Positions 24,384-35,700 are shown, counted from the stretch's first letter. The stretch is DNA of 64,000 nt from Planctomycetaceae bacterium (GCA_020638995.1 JACKHM010000002.1:1612001-1676000); one strand, 5' to 3'. Numbers and translations: made by a program. The notes: generated by a model from the sequence alone, not told the origin.

Positions 24384-25160
24384 TCACGTCGCGGGGGCTG
24401 GGGTGGTCGTTGCGGTCGCTTGAATCACTCCTCCATGGAGATCGCCGTCAGTACGCCAGGGATCGCCACCCCCATTACGCCCAGATAGTTGGATATGGAA
24501 ACCACGCACAATGAATTCGCCTTTGAGCCGTCCCGTTTTTCCAAGGCATTCAAACAGGTAATCGCGTTCGATATCGACATCCGGAGCGGTGACGTGAGTG
24601 ATCTGTCCTGTTGTGCGACTCAGCCCGACCCGCTCATCGTAGACGGCTGAGCCGATCCATTTCGGTCGGCCATCGGTGCCCACCTCATCGGTCTTCCATA
24701 AGCGGACATGATGCCGATGTCGCGGATTATCACCCACCGGTTGCTCAAAGGCAAAGTCTTCCTTACGACCAAACAGATACAGGCTGCTGACCGGCGCCGC
24801 ATCATCGGGCCGCGAAAACACCGTATCGACGGCGATCTTCAGATCGCTGTCCAATCCGAGCGCCGATGCGGTATGCCAATTCGCTGAGTTCATTATCGCC
24901 TGCACTTCAACCGCGGTACCAATCAGGGCTACATTCAACGGATCGCCAGGGTGACGATCACTGGTTTGCGTAATCCGCGGATTGGTGTCTAGCTTCGGGT
25001 CATACTGCGCGGAGCGTTCCCAAGCGAAAGGAGCAACCACATAGGCGATGACAATCCAAAGCAACACGAAACCGAGGATCGTCTTTGCGAGCAGCTTACG
25101 CCGCCGCGACGGGTTTCGCGATGTCGGATTGGATTCCTTTGTCACTTTAATCTCGTTCAA
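24384..25160 (-). CDS. LssY C-terminal domain-containing membrane protein
   Basis: A 258-residue protein starting at a TTG (25160) that overlaps the stop of the upstream DUF1254 gene (TTGA); AAGGTGAG immediately precedes it. A basic N-terminus (SRRRKLLAKT) is followed by one transmembrane helix (ILGFVLLWIVIAYVVAPFAW). The rest matches the LssY C-terminal domain: DPLNVALIGTAVEVQAIM, PVSSLYLFGRKEDFAFE, PRHRHHVRLWKT, VGLSRTTGQITHVTAPDVD. The domain is of unknown biochemical role and is also found fused to PAP2-type phosphatases in LssY. Here it stands alone as an anchored periplasmic domain. Tight translational coupling makes it the third gene of the DUF1254 operon. Confidence 0.87.
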   Translation of the reverse strand: MNEIKVTKESNPTSRNPSRRRKLLAKTILGFVLLWIVIAYVVAPFAWERSAQYDPKLDTNPRITQTSDRHPGDPLNVALIGTAVEVQAIMNSANWHTASALGLDSDLKIAVDTVFSRPDDAAPVSSLYLFGRKEDFAFEQPVGDNPRHRHHVRLWKTDEVGTDGRPKWIGSAVYDERVGLSRTTGQITHVTAPDVDIERDYLFECLGKTGRLKGEFIVRGFHIQLSGRNGGGDPWRTDGDLHGGVIQATATTTPAPAT

Positions 25161-26602
25161 CTCACCTTTTCGACGGCAGGAACCTTCCGCGTGCCATCGA
25201 TGATGGACGGTGGTGTGGCCTTTGGCCAGTATATCCTCAGCATCGGAACGAACGCGTCTTTACGGGCTGGCGACCAATTGGCTTCCTTACCCGTTCCCGG
25301 GGACTGGTTCTGCAGGTACAACGTCAACGAACCGTCATCCGCGTACTTCAAGTTGTTTCGCGGACTGACAGTGAACTTGTTCAGCTCGTTCGGCACGAAC
25401 CACCAGCCTTTGTCAATTTCGTACATAGTCAACGACCAAAAGCCGTTAACCGGCGGTGCCTGACCTTTGGCGAACATTAAAGTGCACTTGTTTGCGCCCG
25501 TGAGCGTTTCGCCGTTGCTGTCGACTTCCGTGTTTGGATAGACGGCATCCTCTTGAAGATTGGCCCCCCAGCCGAAGGCAGCCACCACAGCTCGCTTCAT
25601 ATAGTCGGTGCCGTAATCGCCCAGGCCCTTGGTGATGACCCAGCCATCGACGAGCACGCCCAGCGAAGGTTTGTTGGCTTCGATCTTCTTGAGCGCAACT
25701 TCGGGAACGTCCTTCATCGCTGCCTGGACAGCTGGATCGAGGCTGGACAACTCGAACTGCTGGTCAGGCACGATGCCGATTTTCGCCATCCGGGCTAGGA
25801 TCGGTGCATCTGCCTCTGCTGGTGGCGCGTCGCTGCCCAACAAATCCGCCATCATGTTGAAGTAACCCTCCGTGCCCATATCGAGAATAACCTTCTGCAG
25901 TTCGTACGTCATGCTGAAGACTGGATTGGGATCGACCGGCGGCGCCTTGTAAGTGTCGTCCTTGCCCCACTCCGACAGCGGCGTGAGCTTGTATTGGGCC
26001 TGCAGACCGTTGACGATTTCGTAGTCCTGCTCGGTGCCGTCCGCGTAGGTGCGGCCGAGGATCAACATGTACTTCGACGGCGACTTGACCTGTTTCATGC
26101 CTACGCGAACTTCGCCGTTCCAGCCAGGGCCGGTGACCAGGAACTTGCCCGCCTTTCCTCCGGTGGTGCGACTGCCGAGCGACTGGACCACGTTCATCTG
26201 CATGCTGTACATCGGGAACAGAAAGTTTCGCTTGCCCATGTCAGGATAGGTGAAGACGATCGGTTCTTTACCAAGGTCCAGACAGGCGACGGAGTAGAGC
26301 GTGTCAGCGTTGGGCGCGGAGACGCCACGGTAATCGGCCGGGGGATAGCGTTTGACATTGATGAAGTTGTTGACCGGTCCGCGAAGCGCTTCGCCCGCGG
26401 GCACGTCGGTCATTTGCACTCGCGTCACGCTCGTGGTGACAAGCGAATAGCCGTAGATGTAGGCGTCCACGGCGATCTTCTTCGCTTCATCGACGGAGGT
26501 CTTGTTCGTTGATTGGGCTTGGACTGCCACCGGCGGCGAGCAAAACAGGAAGACGGATGTCAACGCGAAAGCAAAAACGTCGCGTACTTTAGCTTTGATC
26601 AC
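25157..26602 (-). CDS. DUF1254/DUF1214 protein, exported
   Basis: The frame is open back to 26794, but that region overlaps the upstream gene. The GTG at 26602 gives a clean signal peptide (MIKAKVRDVFAFALTSVFLF...VAVQAQ) preceded by TAAGG, so I use it (481 residues). DUF1254 is seen near the N-terminus (EAKKIAVDAYIYGYSLV, APNADTLYSVACLDLGKEP) and DUF1214 at the C-terminus (PPVNGFWSLTMYE, DGSLTLYLQNQSPG, FVPMLRIYWPK). The protein is probably periplasmic. DUF1254 proteins have no established activity. It is a paralogue of the next gene upstream and lies 62 nt after its stop. The downstream LssY-type gene overlaps it by 4 nt. Confidence 0.9.
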   Translation of the reverse strand: MIKAKVRDVFAFALTSVFLFCSPPVAVQAQSTNKTSVDEAKKIAVDAYIYGYSLVTTSVTRVQMTDVPAGEALRGPVNNFINVKRYPPADYRGVSAPNADTLYSVACLDLGKEPIVFTYPDMGKRNFLFPMYSMQMNVVQSLGSRTTGGKAGKFLVTGPGWNGEVRVGMKQVKSPSKYMLILGRTYADGTEQDYEIVNGLQAQYKLTPLSEWGKDDTYKAPPVDPNPVFSMTYELQKVILDMGTEGYFNMMADLLGSDAPPAEADAPILARMAKIGIVPDQQFELSSLDPAVQAAMKDVPEVALKKIEANKPSLGVLVDGWVITKGLGDYGTDYMKRAVVAAFGWGANLQEDAVYPNTEVDSNGETLTGANKCTLMFAKGQAPPVNGFWSLTMYEIDKGWWFVPNELNKFTVSPRNNLKYADDGSLTLYLQNQSPGTGKEANWSPARKDAFVPMLRIYWPKATPPSIIDGTRKVPAVEKVS

Positions 26603-26664
26603 AGTGCTCGATACCTTATTCGATACAACCTTGGGAAACGAACTGGAAACTTGGCTTTGTTGAT

Positions 26665-28143
26665 TTATTCCGCTTTCTGAATCCCCGGTGGCTTCCACTG
26701 GCCTTCGCCCGGCGGCAGGATGGAAGGAGCTTCGGTTTTTGGCCAGTAAAGGCGCATGACCATGTAGATCGGATCGCTGGGTGCCGGTAGCCAATTGCTC
26801 TCCTTGTCGGCACCGGGGCTGTCCTTCTGGATGTAGAGGGTCAATGAACCGTCCGTGTTCTTCTTCATCTCGGGCAGCATCGGCGAGTTGATTAGGTAGC
26901 GGTTGATCGGGTTTTTGATCAGGAGCTGAGTCTTGCCATCATACATCGTCACCGACCAGAAGGCGTTCACCGGCGGGAGTTGCCCTGCAGGGAAGGTCAG
27001 CGTGTAGTTTGCCTTGCTTCCGTCGAGCAACTCGCCATCGGGAAGCGTCTTGACCATTGGATAGACAGCCTCGACGGCGTCGTTGCCGTAGATGCCCGCT
27101 TTCGCGGCAGCCGCTCGCAGCAGCCAGTCGCCGTTGTAGAACTCCCGGTTGCCGAATGCCGAAGCGATGCTCCAGCCGTTCACCTTCTTACCGATGGCGG
27201 AGACCTTTTCCTCGACTTTCTTCTCGCCTTCTTCCATGCCGATCAGAACGGCGGCCTTATGCTCAAGCGAGAGGTCCTTGAATTCAAACGTCTTGCCGGG
27301 ACCGATGCCGATCTTTGCGAGCTTGACGCGGATTTCCTGCTCCTCCGGCCCGGCGGGCGCAAACTGCAGGGCGAAATCGACGTAGTCGAAGAAGTTTGTC
27401 TTCGCCAGTTCCTTGCTGGCCTTCGGAAAGTCAAGTTTGGGGGCGGCGGGCGGGGCGGGTTGTTTCAGGTACGCCGAAAGCGGCAGGATCTTGTAGCCAT
27501 CCTGGACCTTGACCACGTTCGGCATGTCGTCCGCTCCGAAGAGCTGCGTGCGAAACAGGACGATCGTGAACTGGGTGCTCGGTCGCAGCACACGCTTGAT
27601 GCCGGCAGGTGTCTCGCCCTTCCAGTCTGGGCCGACGACGAGGTAGTCGGCAGCTTCGTCGCCCGTGGCGCGGCTGCCCACGTAGCCGTAGTTGAACGTG
27701 TTCCAGTCGACAAATTGCAGCGAGAAGTATCTTGCCTTTTCCACGGCAGGCACGGAGACCACAAACGGCTCGGCGCGAAGATCAAGGCAGGCGAAGGAAT
27801 AGGGCGTGTCGCTATTCGGAGTGACGACGGCGGTGTCTTCGTAGGTGAAGACCCGGCGCTCGTTTACGAGTTCGTTGAATCCGCTCTTGTATTGGCCGGA
27901 AGTCTTGTCCACCCAGAACTCGTAGTTGACCGTGTAGTTCATCACGAGCGGCAACCCGTAGATGAAGCCCTCCTCCGCGATGGCTTTGACCTCTTCGATA
28001 CCAGGCGCCTCGATGTCGGCGTTGTTGTCGGCCTGGTCGGCCACAGAGATCGGGTCTCCCTTCTTGCCGCAGCCGGCGATTAGCGTGAGGGCGATCGCAC
28101 CGCACAGCGCACCGATGGACAGGGTAATTCTTGACGGACACAT
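26665..28143 (-). CDS. DUF1254/DUF1214 lipoprotein
   Basis: Start at the ATG at 28143, preceded by GAGGAA (about 28152-28157); the product has 492 residues. The N-terminus is a lipoprotein signal (SIGALCGAIALTLIAGC). DUF1254 (EVKAIAEEGFIYGLPLVMNY, TPNSDTPYSFACLDLRAEP) and DUF1214 (PPVNAFWSVTMYDGKTQ, DGSLTLYIQKDSPGAD, MRLYWPKTEAPS) follow. It shares these blocks with the next gene, so the pair arose by duplication: one copy lipid-anchored, the other soluble. It is the first gene of a probable operon with the second DUF1254 gene and the LssY-type membrane protein. The function is unknown. Confidence 0.92.
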   Translation of the reverse strand: MCPSRITLSIGALCGAIALTLIAGCGKKGDPISVADQADNNADIEAPGIEEVKAIAEEGFIYGLPLVMNYTVNYEFWVDKTSGQYKSGFNELVNERRVFTYEDTAVVTPNSDTPYSFACLDLRAEPFVVSVPAVEKARYFSLQFVDWNTFNYGYVGSRATGDEAADYLVVGPDWKGETPAGIKRVLRPSTQFTIVLFRTQLFGADDMPNVVKVQDGYKILPLSAYLKQPAPPAAPKLDFPKASKELAKTNFFDYVDFALQFAPAGPEEQEIRVKLAKIGIGPGKTFEFKDLSLEHKAAVLIGMEEGEKKVEEKVSAIGKKVNGWSIASAFGNREFYNGDWLLRAAAAKAGIYGNDAVEAVYPMVKTLPDGELLDGSKANYTLTFPAGQLPPVNAFWSVTMYDGKTQLLIKNPINRYLINSPMLPEMKKNTDGSLTLYIQKDSPGADKESNWLPAPSDPIYMVMRLYWPKTEAPSILPPGEGQWKPPGIQKAE

Positions 28144-28246
28144 ATTTCGTTCCTCGAGGTTTGACTGCACTGGCAATCGTTCAGGACAGCCTTCAGCCGC
28201 TCCGGCCAGACCGTGACGCGTGCAGCTTAATGCGCCCGAGCCTTCG

Positions 28247-28393
28247 ATGCATCATACTGCCCAGGCACCAATTGGCACATCTGGCCAAATGGCAACGGCG
28301 GACGCAAGGTTCACCGACGGACAAATGCAAAAGCTGATCGAATCCGTTGAACCTTACTTTCCGCACATCTCGGAACCGATAAGTCGACACTGA
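28247..28393 (+). CDS. Possible small ORF, 48 aa
   Basis: An ATG at 28247 opens 48 codons ending in TGA at 28391-28393, divergent from the DUF1254 operon. The product includes TDGQMQKLIESVEPYFPHIS, which has plausible protein composition, but I see no ribosome binding site, signal or known family. It could equally be the edge of one of the decayed genes next to it. Confidence 0.22.
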   Translation: MHHTAQAPIGTSGQMATADARFTDGQMQKLIESVEPYFPHISEPISRH

Positions 28394-28461
28394 GGGAGGC
28401 GGCGGCTAGTCGGTGCGGTCGTAGGTCTTGGGCGGGATGTGGAATAGCTTCACCAGTTGAT

Positions 28462-28600
28462 GCTGGATGGGTGAGCAAGGCGATCTCGGACGACGCCGGG
28501 CGGATGATCGAGAAACGCTTCAGCCAATTCAAAAGCGACTTCCACGTCGCGCCGGTGTATCTGAAAGAGATCAGCCGCATCGAGTCGCTGCTGACCGTGC
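28462..28600 (+). mobile_element. IS1634/IS4-type transposase fragment
   Basis: One + strand frame reads GRMIEKRFSQFKSDFHVAPV and then YLKEISRIESLLTV before the similarity stops. This is the conserved 'EKRF..lK..f.vaPvyLK...RI..L' block near the C-terminal end of IS1634-type DDE transposases. Nothing else of the element is present on this strand. The fragment ends where the IS21-type remnant starts on the opposite strand, so one element probably truncated the other. A short - strand tail just left (ending PPKTYDRTD, about 28405-28470) may be another transposase end in inverted orientation. Confidence 0.5.
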
Positions 28601-28813
28601 CGCGATCAACGCCAAGCGTCTGCGCGATCCTACGATTGGAATAACCGGCTTTATGAAGTGATTCGATTGTATGGACTTGGGCCATCGAAAGTTGATTCGC
28701 CATGCTGAGTACCTCCCGCATCAAAGATGCAAGAACACTCAACAACATGACTTTCTTTCCAATGGCCGATTTTCAAGCGCCCATCAATGGCCGGTTTTCA
28801 GCGCCCAATGACA
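28600..28813 (-). mobile_element. IS21-type element: terminal end with start of the istA-like transposase
   Basis: The - strand encodes MANQLSMAQVHTIESL...NRRIAQTLGVDRGTV from an ATG at 28703, the N-terminal helix-turn-helix of IS21-type transposases, cut after about 37 residues. Upstream of this start are two direct repeats of about 22 nt (about 28763-28785 and 28788-28809, differing at two positions). On the - strand the outer end begins TGTCA. Multiple short terminal repeats and a TG-start end are typical of IS21 elements, so this looks like a preserved element end attached to a truncated transposase gene. Confidence 0.6.
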
Positions 28814-29631
28814 TGCAGTTTGGTGCGGAAGCTCTCGCGTTACTACGCGACGAGTTCAACATTCCCACCAAATGGCAGCAAGTCATCGGCGACGTGGGTG
28901 AGATGCAGTTCGACAGACCGTCGCTGACGGCATTGCTGGATGGTTGGTTCGGCAGCGGCAACCAGCAAGTCCGCACGGCGATCGAACACGCGACCGCGAT
29001 CGTCTATTATCGGCATCAGACGGCAGTGCCCGTGGTTGACACGCTGGTGTGTGACGACGCGAGCCAGTTCAAATTACTGACGGCCAAGTTGGCGGCTTGT
29101 TGGATTCACGATGGCCGTAATTACGAGAAGCTGTCTCCAGTCGTGCCGCGTCATGCGGCGTTGTTGAATACGTTTCGACAGCGTTACCGGGACTACTACG
29201 AATCGCTGCGTCAGTATCGAGCCAGTCCGAGTACCGAGCGGGCCGCGTCGTTAGGATTCGAGTTCGACGAGTTGTTTGCGAGCCGCACCGGGTATGCGGC
29301 TTTGGATGCTCGGATCGCCAAGACGGCGGCCAAGAAAAACGAGTTGCTGACGGTGTTATCGGAGCCGTCGGTTCCGCTGCACAACAACGCCTCGGAGTTG
29401 CAAGCCCGCGTAAGTGCGCGGCGTCGCGACGTGAGCCTCCACAGCCGCAGTCTTCCTGGCGTCCGCGCGATGGACATCTTCACGACGCTCGTGCAAACCT
29501 CGAAGAAACTTGGCACCAGTGCCTACGCCTATCTCCGCGACTGCCTCAGAAAGCGATTCGAGCTGACTTCCCTCGCAGAAACCATCAGATCCGCAGTCGA
29601 AGACGCTAAGCTTCAGGCTGCTAGCCGTTGA
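28813..29631 (+). CDS. IS66-type transposase, N-terminally truncated
   Basis: The frame is open from 28702, but its first 37 codons lie inside the IS21-type end, so the transposase proper begins near the ATG at 28813 (272 residues). It resembles the catalytic half of planctomycete IS66-like transposases: VDTLVCDDASQFKLLTAKLA, CWIHDGRNYEKL, a TGYAALDARIAKT helix, and PLHNNASELQARV with the late helix region DIFTTLVQTSKKLG. The N-terminal zinc-finger and leucine-zipper parts are missing, and the junction GNQQVRTAIEHATAIVYY looks internally shortened. It is probably a non-functional relic, though the frame itself is intact. It ends 100 nt before the giant gene's stop, convergent. Confidence 0.65.
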   Translation: MQFGAEALALLRDEFNIPTKWQQVIGDVGEMQFDRPSLTALLDGWFGSGNQQVRTAIEHATAIVYYRHQTAVPVVDTLVCDDASQFKLLTAKLAACWIHDGRNYEKLSPVVPRHAALLNTFRQRYRDYYESLRQYRASPSTERAASLGFEFDELFASRTGYAALDARIAKTAAKKNELLTVLSEPSVPLHNNASELQARVSARRRDVSLHSRSLPGVRAMDIFTTLVQTSKKLGTSAYAYLRDCLRKRFELTSLAETIRSAVEDAKLQAASR

Positions 29632-29731
29632 GAAGATACAATGCGACCGTCCAATCGCTGGCGTTTTCAAACGCCGTTCACACAAGTGCCACGAGCGAGA
29701 AAGGTGCTCGTCAATCGGACCGATCGCCTTT

Positions 29732-32700
29732 CTACTCCGTGCCAATCGGACTTATGACTCCTTCCTGCTCCAGCCCAACCTTAAGACTGATGTCAGTTAG
29801 CAGTTCATCGAGCTCCGCGTCGGAAAGGGATGTAAAATCAAAGTTTGGAGTTTCGGCAAGCGGCAAATCTTGAGCATGGTTCCATACGCGAATGGCAGCC
29901 AAAACATCATTCAATCCCGCGACAGTTTGCATTGACCCTAGCGTGGGACATCGACTCTCGCGTTGGAAGATTTCCGTTGCAACCAATTCAATTTGTCGAA
30001 TATCCACCATCACCGATAGCGGCGTCGCGCTAGGGACAAGCATTGAGTTCGCCAAGTCCACTCTTGTACCTTCGCCTTCTCCCACTGGCGAGTTCAGGAA
30101 ATTAATGACTTGCAATACGTCAAGTGGAGCAACCAGATTATCGCCAGACACATCGTAGTAGAACTTCGGAGTTCCGGAGGTACCTCGCAGCTGCCTCGTC
30201 CCAAACTCATTCAACGTATTGATGATGATTAGGGCATCAAGAGGCGCGACGGCCCCGTCGTTGTTGACGTCTCGGCGGTTAACCGGATTGACGTAGTCGA
30301 AGACCCCAGAAACCGTGACAACAACCGTTCCAACCGCTTGCTCCATTCCGTCTGTGACCAAGTACGTGAAACGATCCTCCAAAGTCTCGCCCGGCTTGAG
30401 CTGCTGGAATTCATCTACGCCAGAGGGATCGTAGGTAAAAGAACCGTCCTCGTTTCTCTGAACTATTGCGCCGCGCTGACTCATTGTATCGGCGATCGCA
30501 GTTGTCAACTCGTCGGAAGAATCAGGATCCTCATCATTTCCCAACAGCGTGGCGGCTGCGAGTTGGATTGGGGTGTCTTCGTCGGTGCTCGCTGTATCGT
30601 CTTGCGCAACGGGGGGATCGTTAACTGCGGTAACCTCAATCGTGAACGAACTGACAAACGTGTCGACCCCACCGTTCTCAGTCCCACCGTCGTCGGTCAG
30701 TGTGAGTGTGATTGTCGTTGTTCCAAACTGGTTGTTAACCGGTATATAGGTGAGCGTCCCTACAGTTTCACCGGATGTGTAGATAACCAACGGGTCGGCG
30801 ACAAGCGTTGAATTTGAACTGGATGCGGTCAGTGTTAGTCCTTGAATTTCCCCTCCCGCGGAAATCCCAGAGATCGGCACCGTCTGTTCGTCGGCATCTT
30901 CCGCGATGATCTGTCGACCGACTGCGGCGATCATAGGCGAATCGTTCACTGGGAGAACGGTTACGGTAAATGCTTCTGAGAAAAAGTCATTGTCATCTTC
31001 TGTCATCAGGTCTTCGTCGAGACCACCGTCGGTTACGGTCACGGTAACAATCGCACTGCCACTTTGATTTGACTCCGGAGTGTACCTGATCATGCCCGTC
31101 GAGGACGGCGAAGCATAATCGATCACGGGGACAATCAGATCGGGATTGTCGCTCAGCACGGTGACTCGCAGCGGTTGATCTTCACCAAGCCCTGCAGAAA
31201 TTCCGGTCAATGTCACGACCTGCTCTCCAGCATCTTCCTTGATGGGCGCAGGACTCACGATCGGATCCAAGGTCACCTTATCGTTGGAGGCATTTACGAC
31301 GACGGTGAACTCCTCGATCGTGCTCTGGTTATCACCTAGTGTGTCTAAATCCTGATCGAAGCCGCCGTCCATGACAGTTATACGTAGGACTGCGATCCCA
31401 CTGCGATTGGGAACTGGCTGATAAGACACTTTGCCAAACGTATCAGGAGAAGAATAGATGACCGTAGGCGACGCAATTAAGTCAGTGTTCGAACTCGTGA
31501 TGGATACGCGAATCGGCTGCGACTCGTTGCCTCCAGCCGATATGCCCTGCAACGAAATCAGCTGAGTGAGGCTGTCTTCGGGAATCGCAACCGGATCATC
31601 GATCGTGTCGATTGTCGGCGGGTCGTTCATTGGAGTGACACTCACTGTAAACGAAGTAATCGTCGTATCGACTCCACCCCGATCTGTACCGCCATCGTCG
31701 GTTAACGTGATTGTGATGACGACATTACCACTTTGATTCTCGACAGGACGAAAAGAGATTGCCCCAGTTGCATTCGGAGAGGTGTAGTTAACTGTTGGGT
31801 TCGGCAGGATACCCGGACTGGAGCTTGTCGCGGTAATCGTCAGTGACTGAGCGAGCTCGACCGCCGAGAGACCCGTCAACCCAATCGTTTGAAGCCCCGA
31901 ATCCTCTGCAATCGTCTGAGTACCGATTGGGTCGATCTTTGGGGCATCATTCACTGCCAAGACAGTAACCGTGAACTGCTGCGCAAAGCTTCCATTGTCG
32001 GCGCTCGTCGCCAGTTCACCGTCCAAACCTCCATCGGTGACCGTGACAGTCAGCACCGACGTGCCACTTTGTCCTACCACGGGTTGATACGATACACTTC
32101 CCGCCATGTTAGGTGACACGTAGCTGACCTGAGGCGTGGGAATTAGATCCACGTTAGAACTAGTGACCGACACTTGAAGTTGCTGCGTCTCGTTGCCGCC
32201 CGCAGAGATCCCACCCAACGTCACAGTTTGAGTCGGACTGTTTTCAAGAATCGCCTCCGGATCTTCGATCTCGTCGATCGTCGGTGGGTCGTTCGTTGGA
32301 GTGACATTCACTGTAAACGAGGTAATCGTCGTATCGACTCCACCCCGATCTGTACCGCCATCGTCGTGAAGCGTAATCGTAATGATTGCTTCTCCACTTT
32401 GATTGTCCACAGGCCGATAAGACAAGCTGCCAGACGAGGCCGGTGAAGTGTAGTTGACGGTCGGGTTTGGAATCAGACTTGGATTCGAGCTTGTTGCCGA
32501 AATGGTTAAGCTTTGTGACGAATCACCTGCACCGATACCCGTTAACCCAATCGTTTGAAGCCCCGAATCCTCTGCAATCGTCTGAGTACCGATTGGGTCG
32601 ATCTTTGGGGCATCATTCACTGCCAAGACAGTAACCGTGAACTGCTGCGCAAAGCTTCCATTGTCGGCGCTCGTCGCCAGTTCACCGTCCAAACCTCCAT

Positions 32701-35700
32701 CGGTGACCGTGACAGTCAGCACCGACGTGCCACTTTGTCCTACCACGGGTTGATACGATACACTTCCCGCCATGTTAGGTGACACGTAGCTGACCTGAGG
32801 CGTGGGAATTAGATCCACGTTAGAACTAGTGACCGACACTTGAAGTTGCTGCGTCTCGTTGCCGCCCGCAGAGATCCCACCCAACGTCACAGTTTGAGTC
32901 GGACTGTTTTCAAGAATCGCCTCCGGATCTTCGATCTCGTCGATCGTCGGTGGGTCGTTCGTTGGAGTGACATTCACTGTAAACGAGGTAATCGTCGTAT
33001 CGACTCCACCCCGATCTGTACCGCCATCGTCGTGAAGCGTAATCGTAATGATTGCTTCTCCACTTTGATTGTCCACAGGCCGATAAGACAAGCTGCCAGA
33101 CGAGGCCGGTGAAGTGTAGTTGACGGTCGGGTTTGGAATCAGACTTGGATTCGAGCTTGTTGCCGAAATGGTTAAGCTTTGTGACGAATCACCTGCACCG
33201 ATACCCGTTAACCCAATCGTTTGAAGCCCCGAATCCTCTGCAATCGTCTGAGTACCGATTGGGTCGATCTTTGGGGCATCATTCACTGCCAAGACAGTAA
33301 CCGTGAACTGCTGCGCAAAGCTTCCATTGTCGGCGCTCGTCGCCAGTTCACCGTCCAAACCTCCATCGGTGACCGTGACAGTCAGCACCGACGTGCCACT
33401 TTGTCCTACCACGGGTTGATACGATACACTTCCCGCCATGTTAGGTGACACGTAGCTGACCTGAGGCGTGGGAATTAGATCCACGTTAGAACTAGTGACC
33501 GACACTTGAAGTTGCTGCGTCTCGTTGCCGCCCGCAGAGATCCCACCCAACGTCACAGTTTGAGTCGGACTGTTTTCAAGAATCGCCTCCGGATCTTCGA
33601 TCTCGTCGATCGTCGGTGGGTCGTTCGTTGGAGTGACATTCACTGTAAACGAGGTAATCGTCGTATCGACTCCACCCCGATCTGTACCGCCATCGTCGTG
33701 AAGCGTAATCGTAATGATTGCTTCTCCACTTTGATTGTCCACAGGCCGATAAGACAAGCTGCCAGACGAGGCCGGTGAAGTGTAGTTGACGGTCGGGTTT
33801 GGAATCAGACTTGGATTCGAGCTTGTTGCCGAAATGGTTAAGCTTTGTGACGAATCACCTGCACCGATACCCGTTAGGTTGACGACTTGTGGTCCGGAAT
33901 CCTCTGAAATCGTCTCGTTGGAAACACCATCGATAACTGGCGGATCATTTACCGCGAGAACGGTCACGGTCAGCGTTTGCGATGTACTACGGTTGTCTTG
34001 AGTAGTCGCCAAATCTAAGTCGATGCCACCGTCCGTAACGGTGACTGTCAGAATCGATTGACCACTTTGTCCGGCATTCGGCTGATAGGTGACTGAGGCG
34101 GAGTCGTCAGGTGATGTGTAACTGACAACAGGCGTTGGAATCAACTGCATATTGTTGCTCGTTACCGTCACTCGCAACGGCTGTCGGCCGCTGTCTCCAT
34201 CGGAGATCCCGGTTAAGGACAGAGATTGTGGACCTGCGTCTTCATTGACAGAGAATTGTGTGGGCAGCGCTGCCAAGGTCGGAGCGGTATCAGCAGATTG
34301 AATACGAAACTCCAAGCCGACAGCATCTTCGGCGTTTGTTAATTGAATGATGTGCGCTCCAGGTACCAGACTGTTCTGAAACAGAGATATATTGTCAGAA
34401 TCACTATTCGCCACCGCCAAATCAATTGAACTATCGCCATTGATATCTCCGGCGGCAACCGCAAATGGAAGCGCTGTCGGGAAGTCGCCAGCACCAAAAG
34501 TCTCGGGTGCTGAGAATGTTGCATTTCCCAAATTTCGAAGTATCGCGAGATTTGTCGATGTACCGTTGGTCACAGCAAGATCCAAATCACCGTCGCGGTC
34601 TAAATCAACTGCGGACAACGATGACGGGCCGGTGCCAGCATTGACACTCACTGCCGACGAAAACAACCCGTTACCCGGATTCAATAAGATCGACACGTTA
34701 TCCGAGAGTACATTGGCAACCGCCAAATCCAGGTCGCCGTCGCGGTCCAAGTCTCCTGTCGTGACCGAAAACGGTCCCGTCCCAACATTAAAACTGGTCG
34801 ACGTTCCAAAGCTGAGAACTCCGTCGACACTTCGGTTTGGCAGGACCGTAACTTTGTTCGAATCAAATGATACAACCGCCAGGTCATTACCAGGGACTCC
34901 ATCGAGGTTGGCCACCGCTAACCCAACGGGTGCGCCGAGGACCGGGATACTGACCGTATTGGCGAAATTGGCGTCACCATTATTAAGAAGAATCGTGACG
35001 GCATTGCTTTTCTCACTCGCCACAGCCAAATCGATCTTACCGTCGCCGTTCAAGTCCGACGCGATCAACGAACGGGGAGCAAATCCAACGGCGAAATTAC
35101 CGAGTTTGGTAAAGCCGGCGACTCCCTCGTTGATCAAAATGCTAACACTTGCCGAATACAGATTGCTGGCCGCAATATCTCCATCGCCATCGCCGTCTAA
35201 ATCTGCAACAACAACCGACGACGCCCCAAAACCCACCGAAATGTTTTTCGCAGGCTCGAAAGCGCCTGTCCCCTGGTCGTCATTCATCAGCACCGACACA
35301 TTGTTCGTGATCCGGTTCGCAACCACGAGATCAAGATGCGAATCTCCGTTCACATCTGCAAGCTGAATGAACTGTGGCCCATCACCGGCAAAGACCTCCT
35401 TTGAAGACCATTGATTGCCAAGCGGGAAGATCTGTGTCTCGTTCACCATCGGCTCGGCGCGGACGATGTAGGTCGAGGGCGACAGGCTACTGATGCGGTA
35501 CTCTCCCGCGTCATCGGTCAGCGTACTTGGCTCATTTGTGTCAAAGAGCCCATTATTGTTGAGGTCGACATAGATTCGCTGTTGTGGAATTCCAGCTTCA
35601 CCCGCGTCTTGAATGCCATTGCCGTTGGCATCCCGATACGATTTGCCAACTAGATCGGTAAGCCCTTGCCCTGTATCCAACCGGTTACCGAAATCCACAC

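Noticed and set aside
26603..26794. 64-codon N-terminal extension of the second DUF1254 protein
   Set aside because: It overlaps the end of the upstream DUF1254 gene, and a signal peptide begins at the GTG at 26602.
26980..28083. 367-codon + strand frame opposite the lipoprotein DUF1254 gene
   Set aside because: It is an Arg/Val/Asp-rich mirror of a clearly coding - strand gene.
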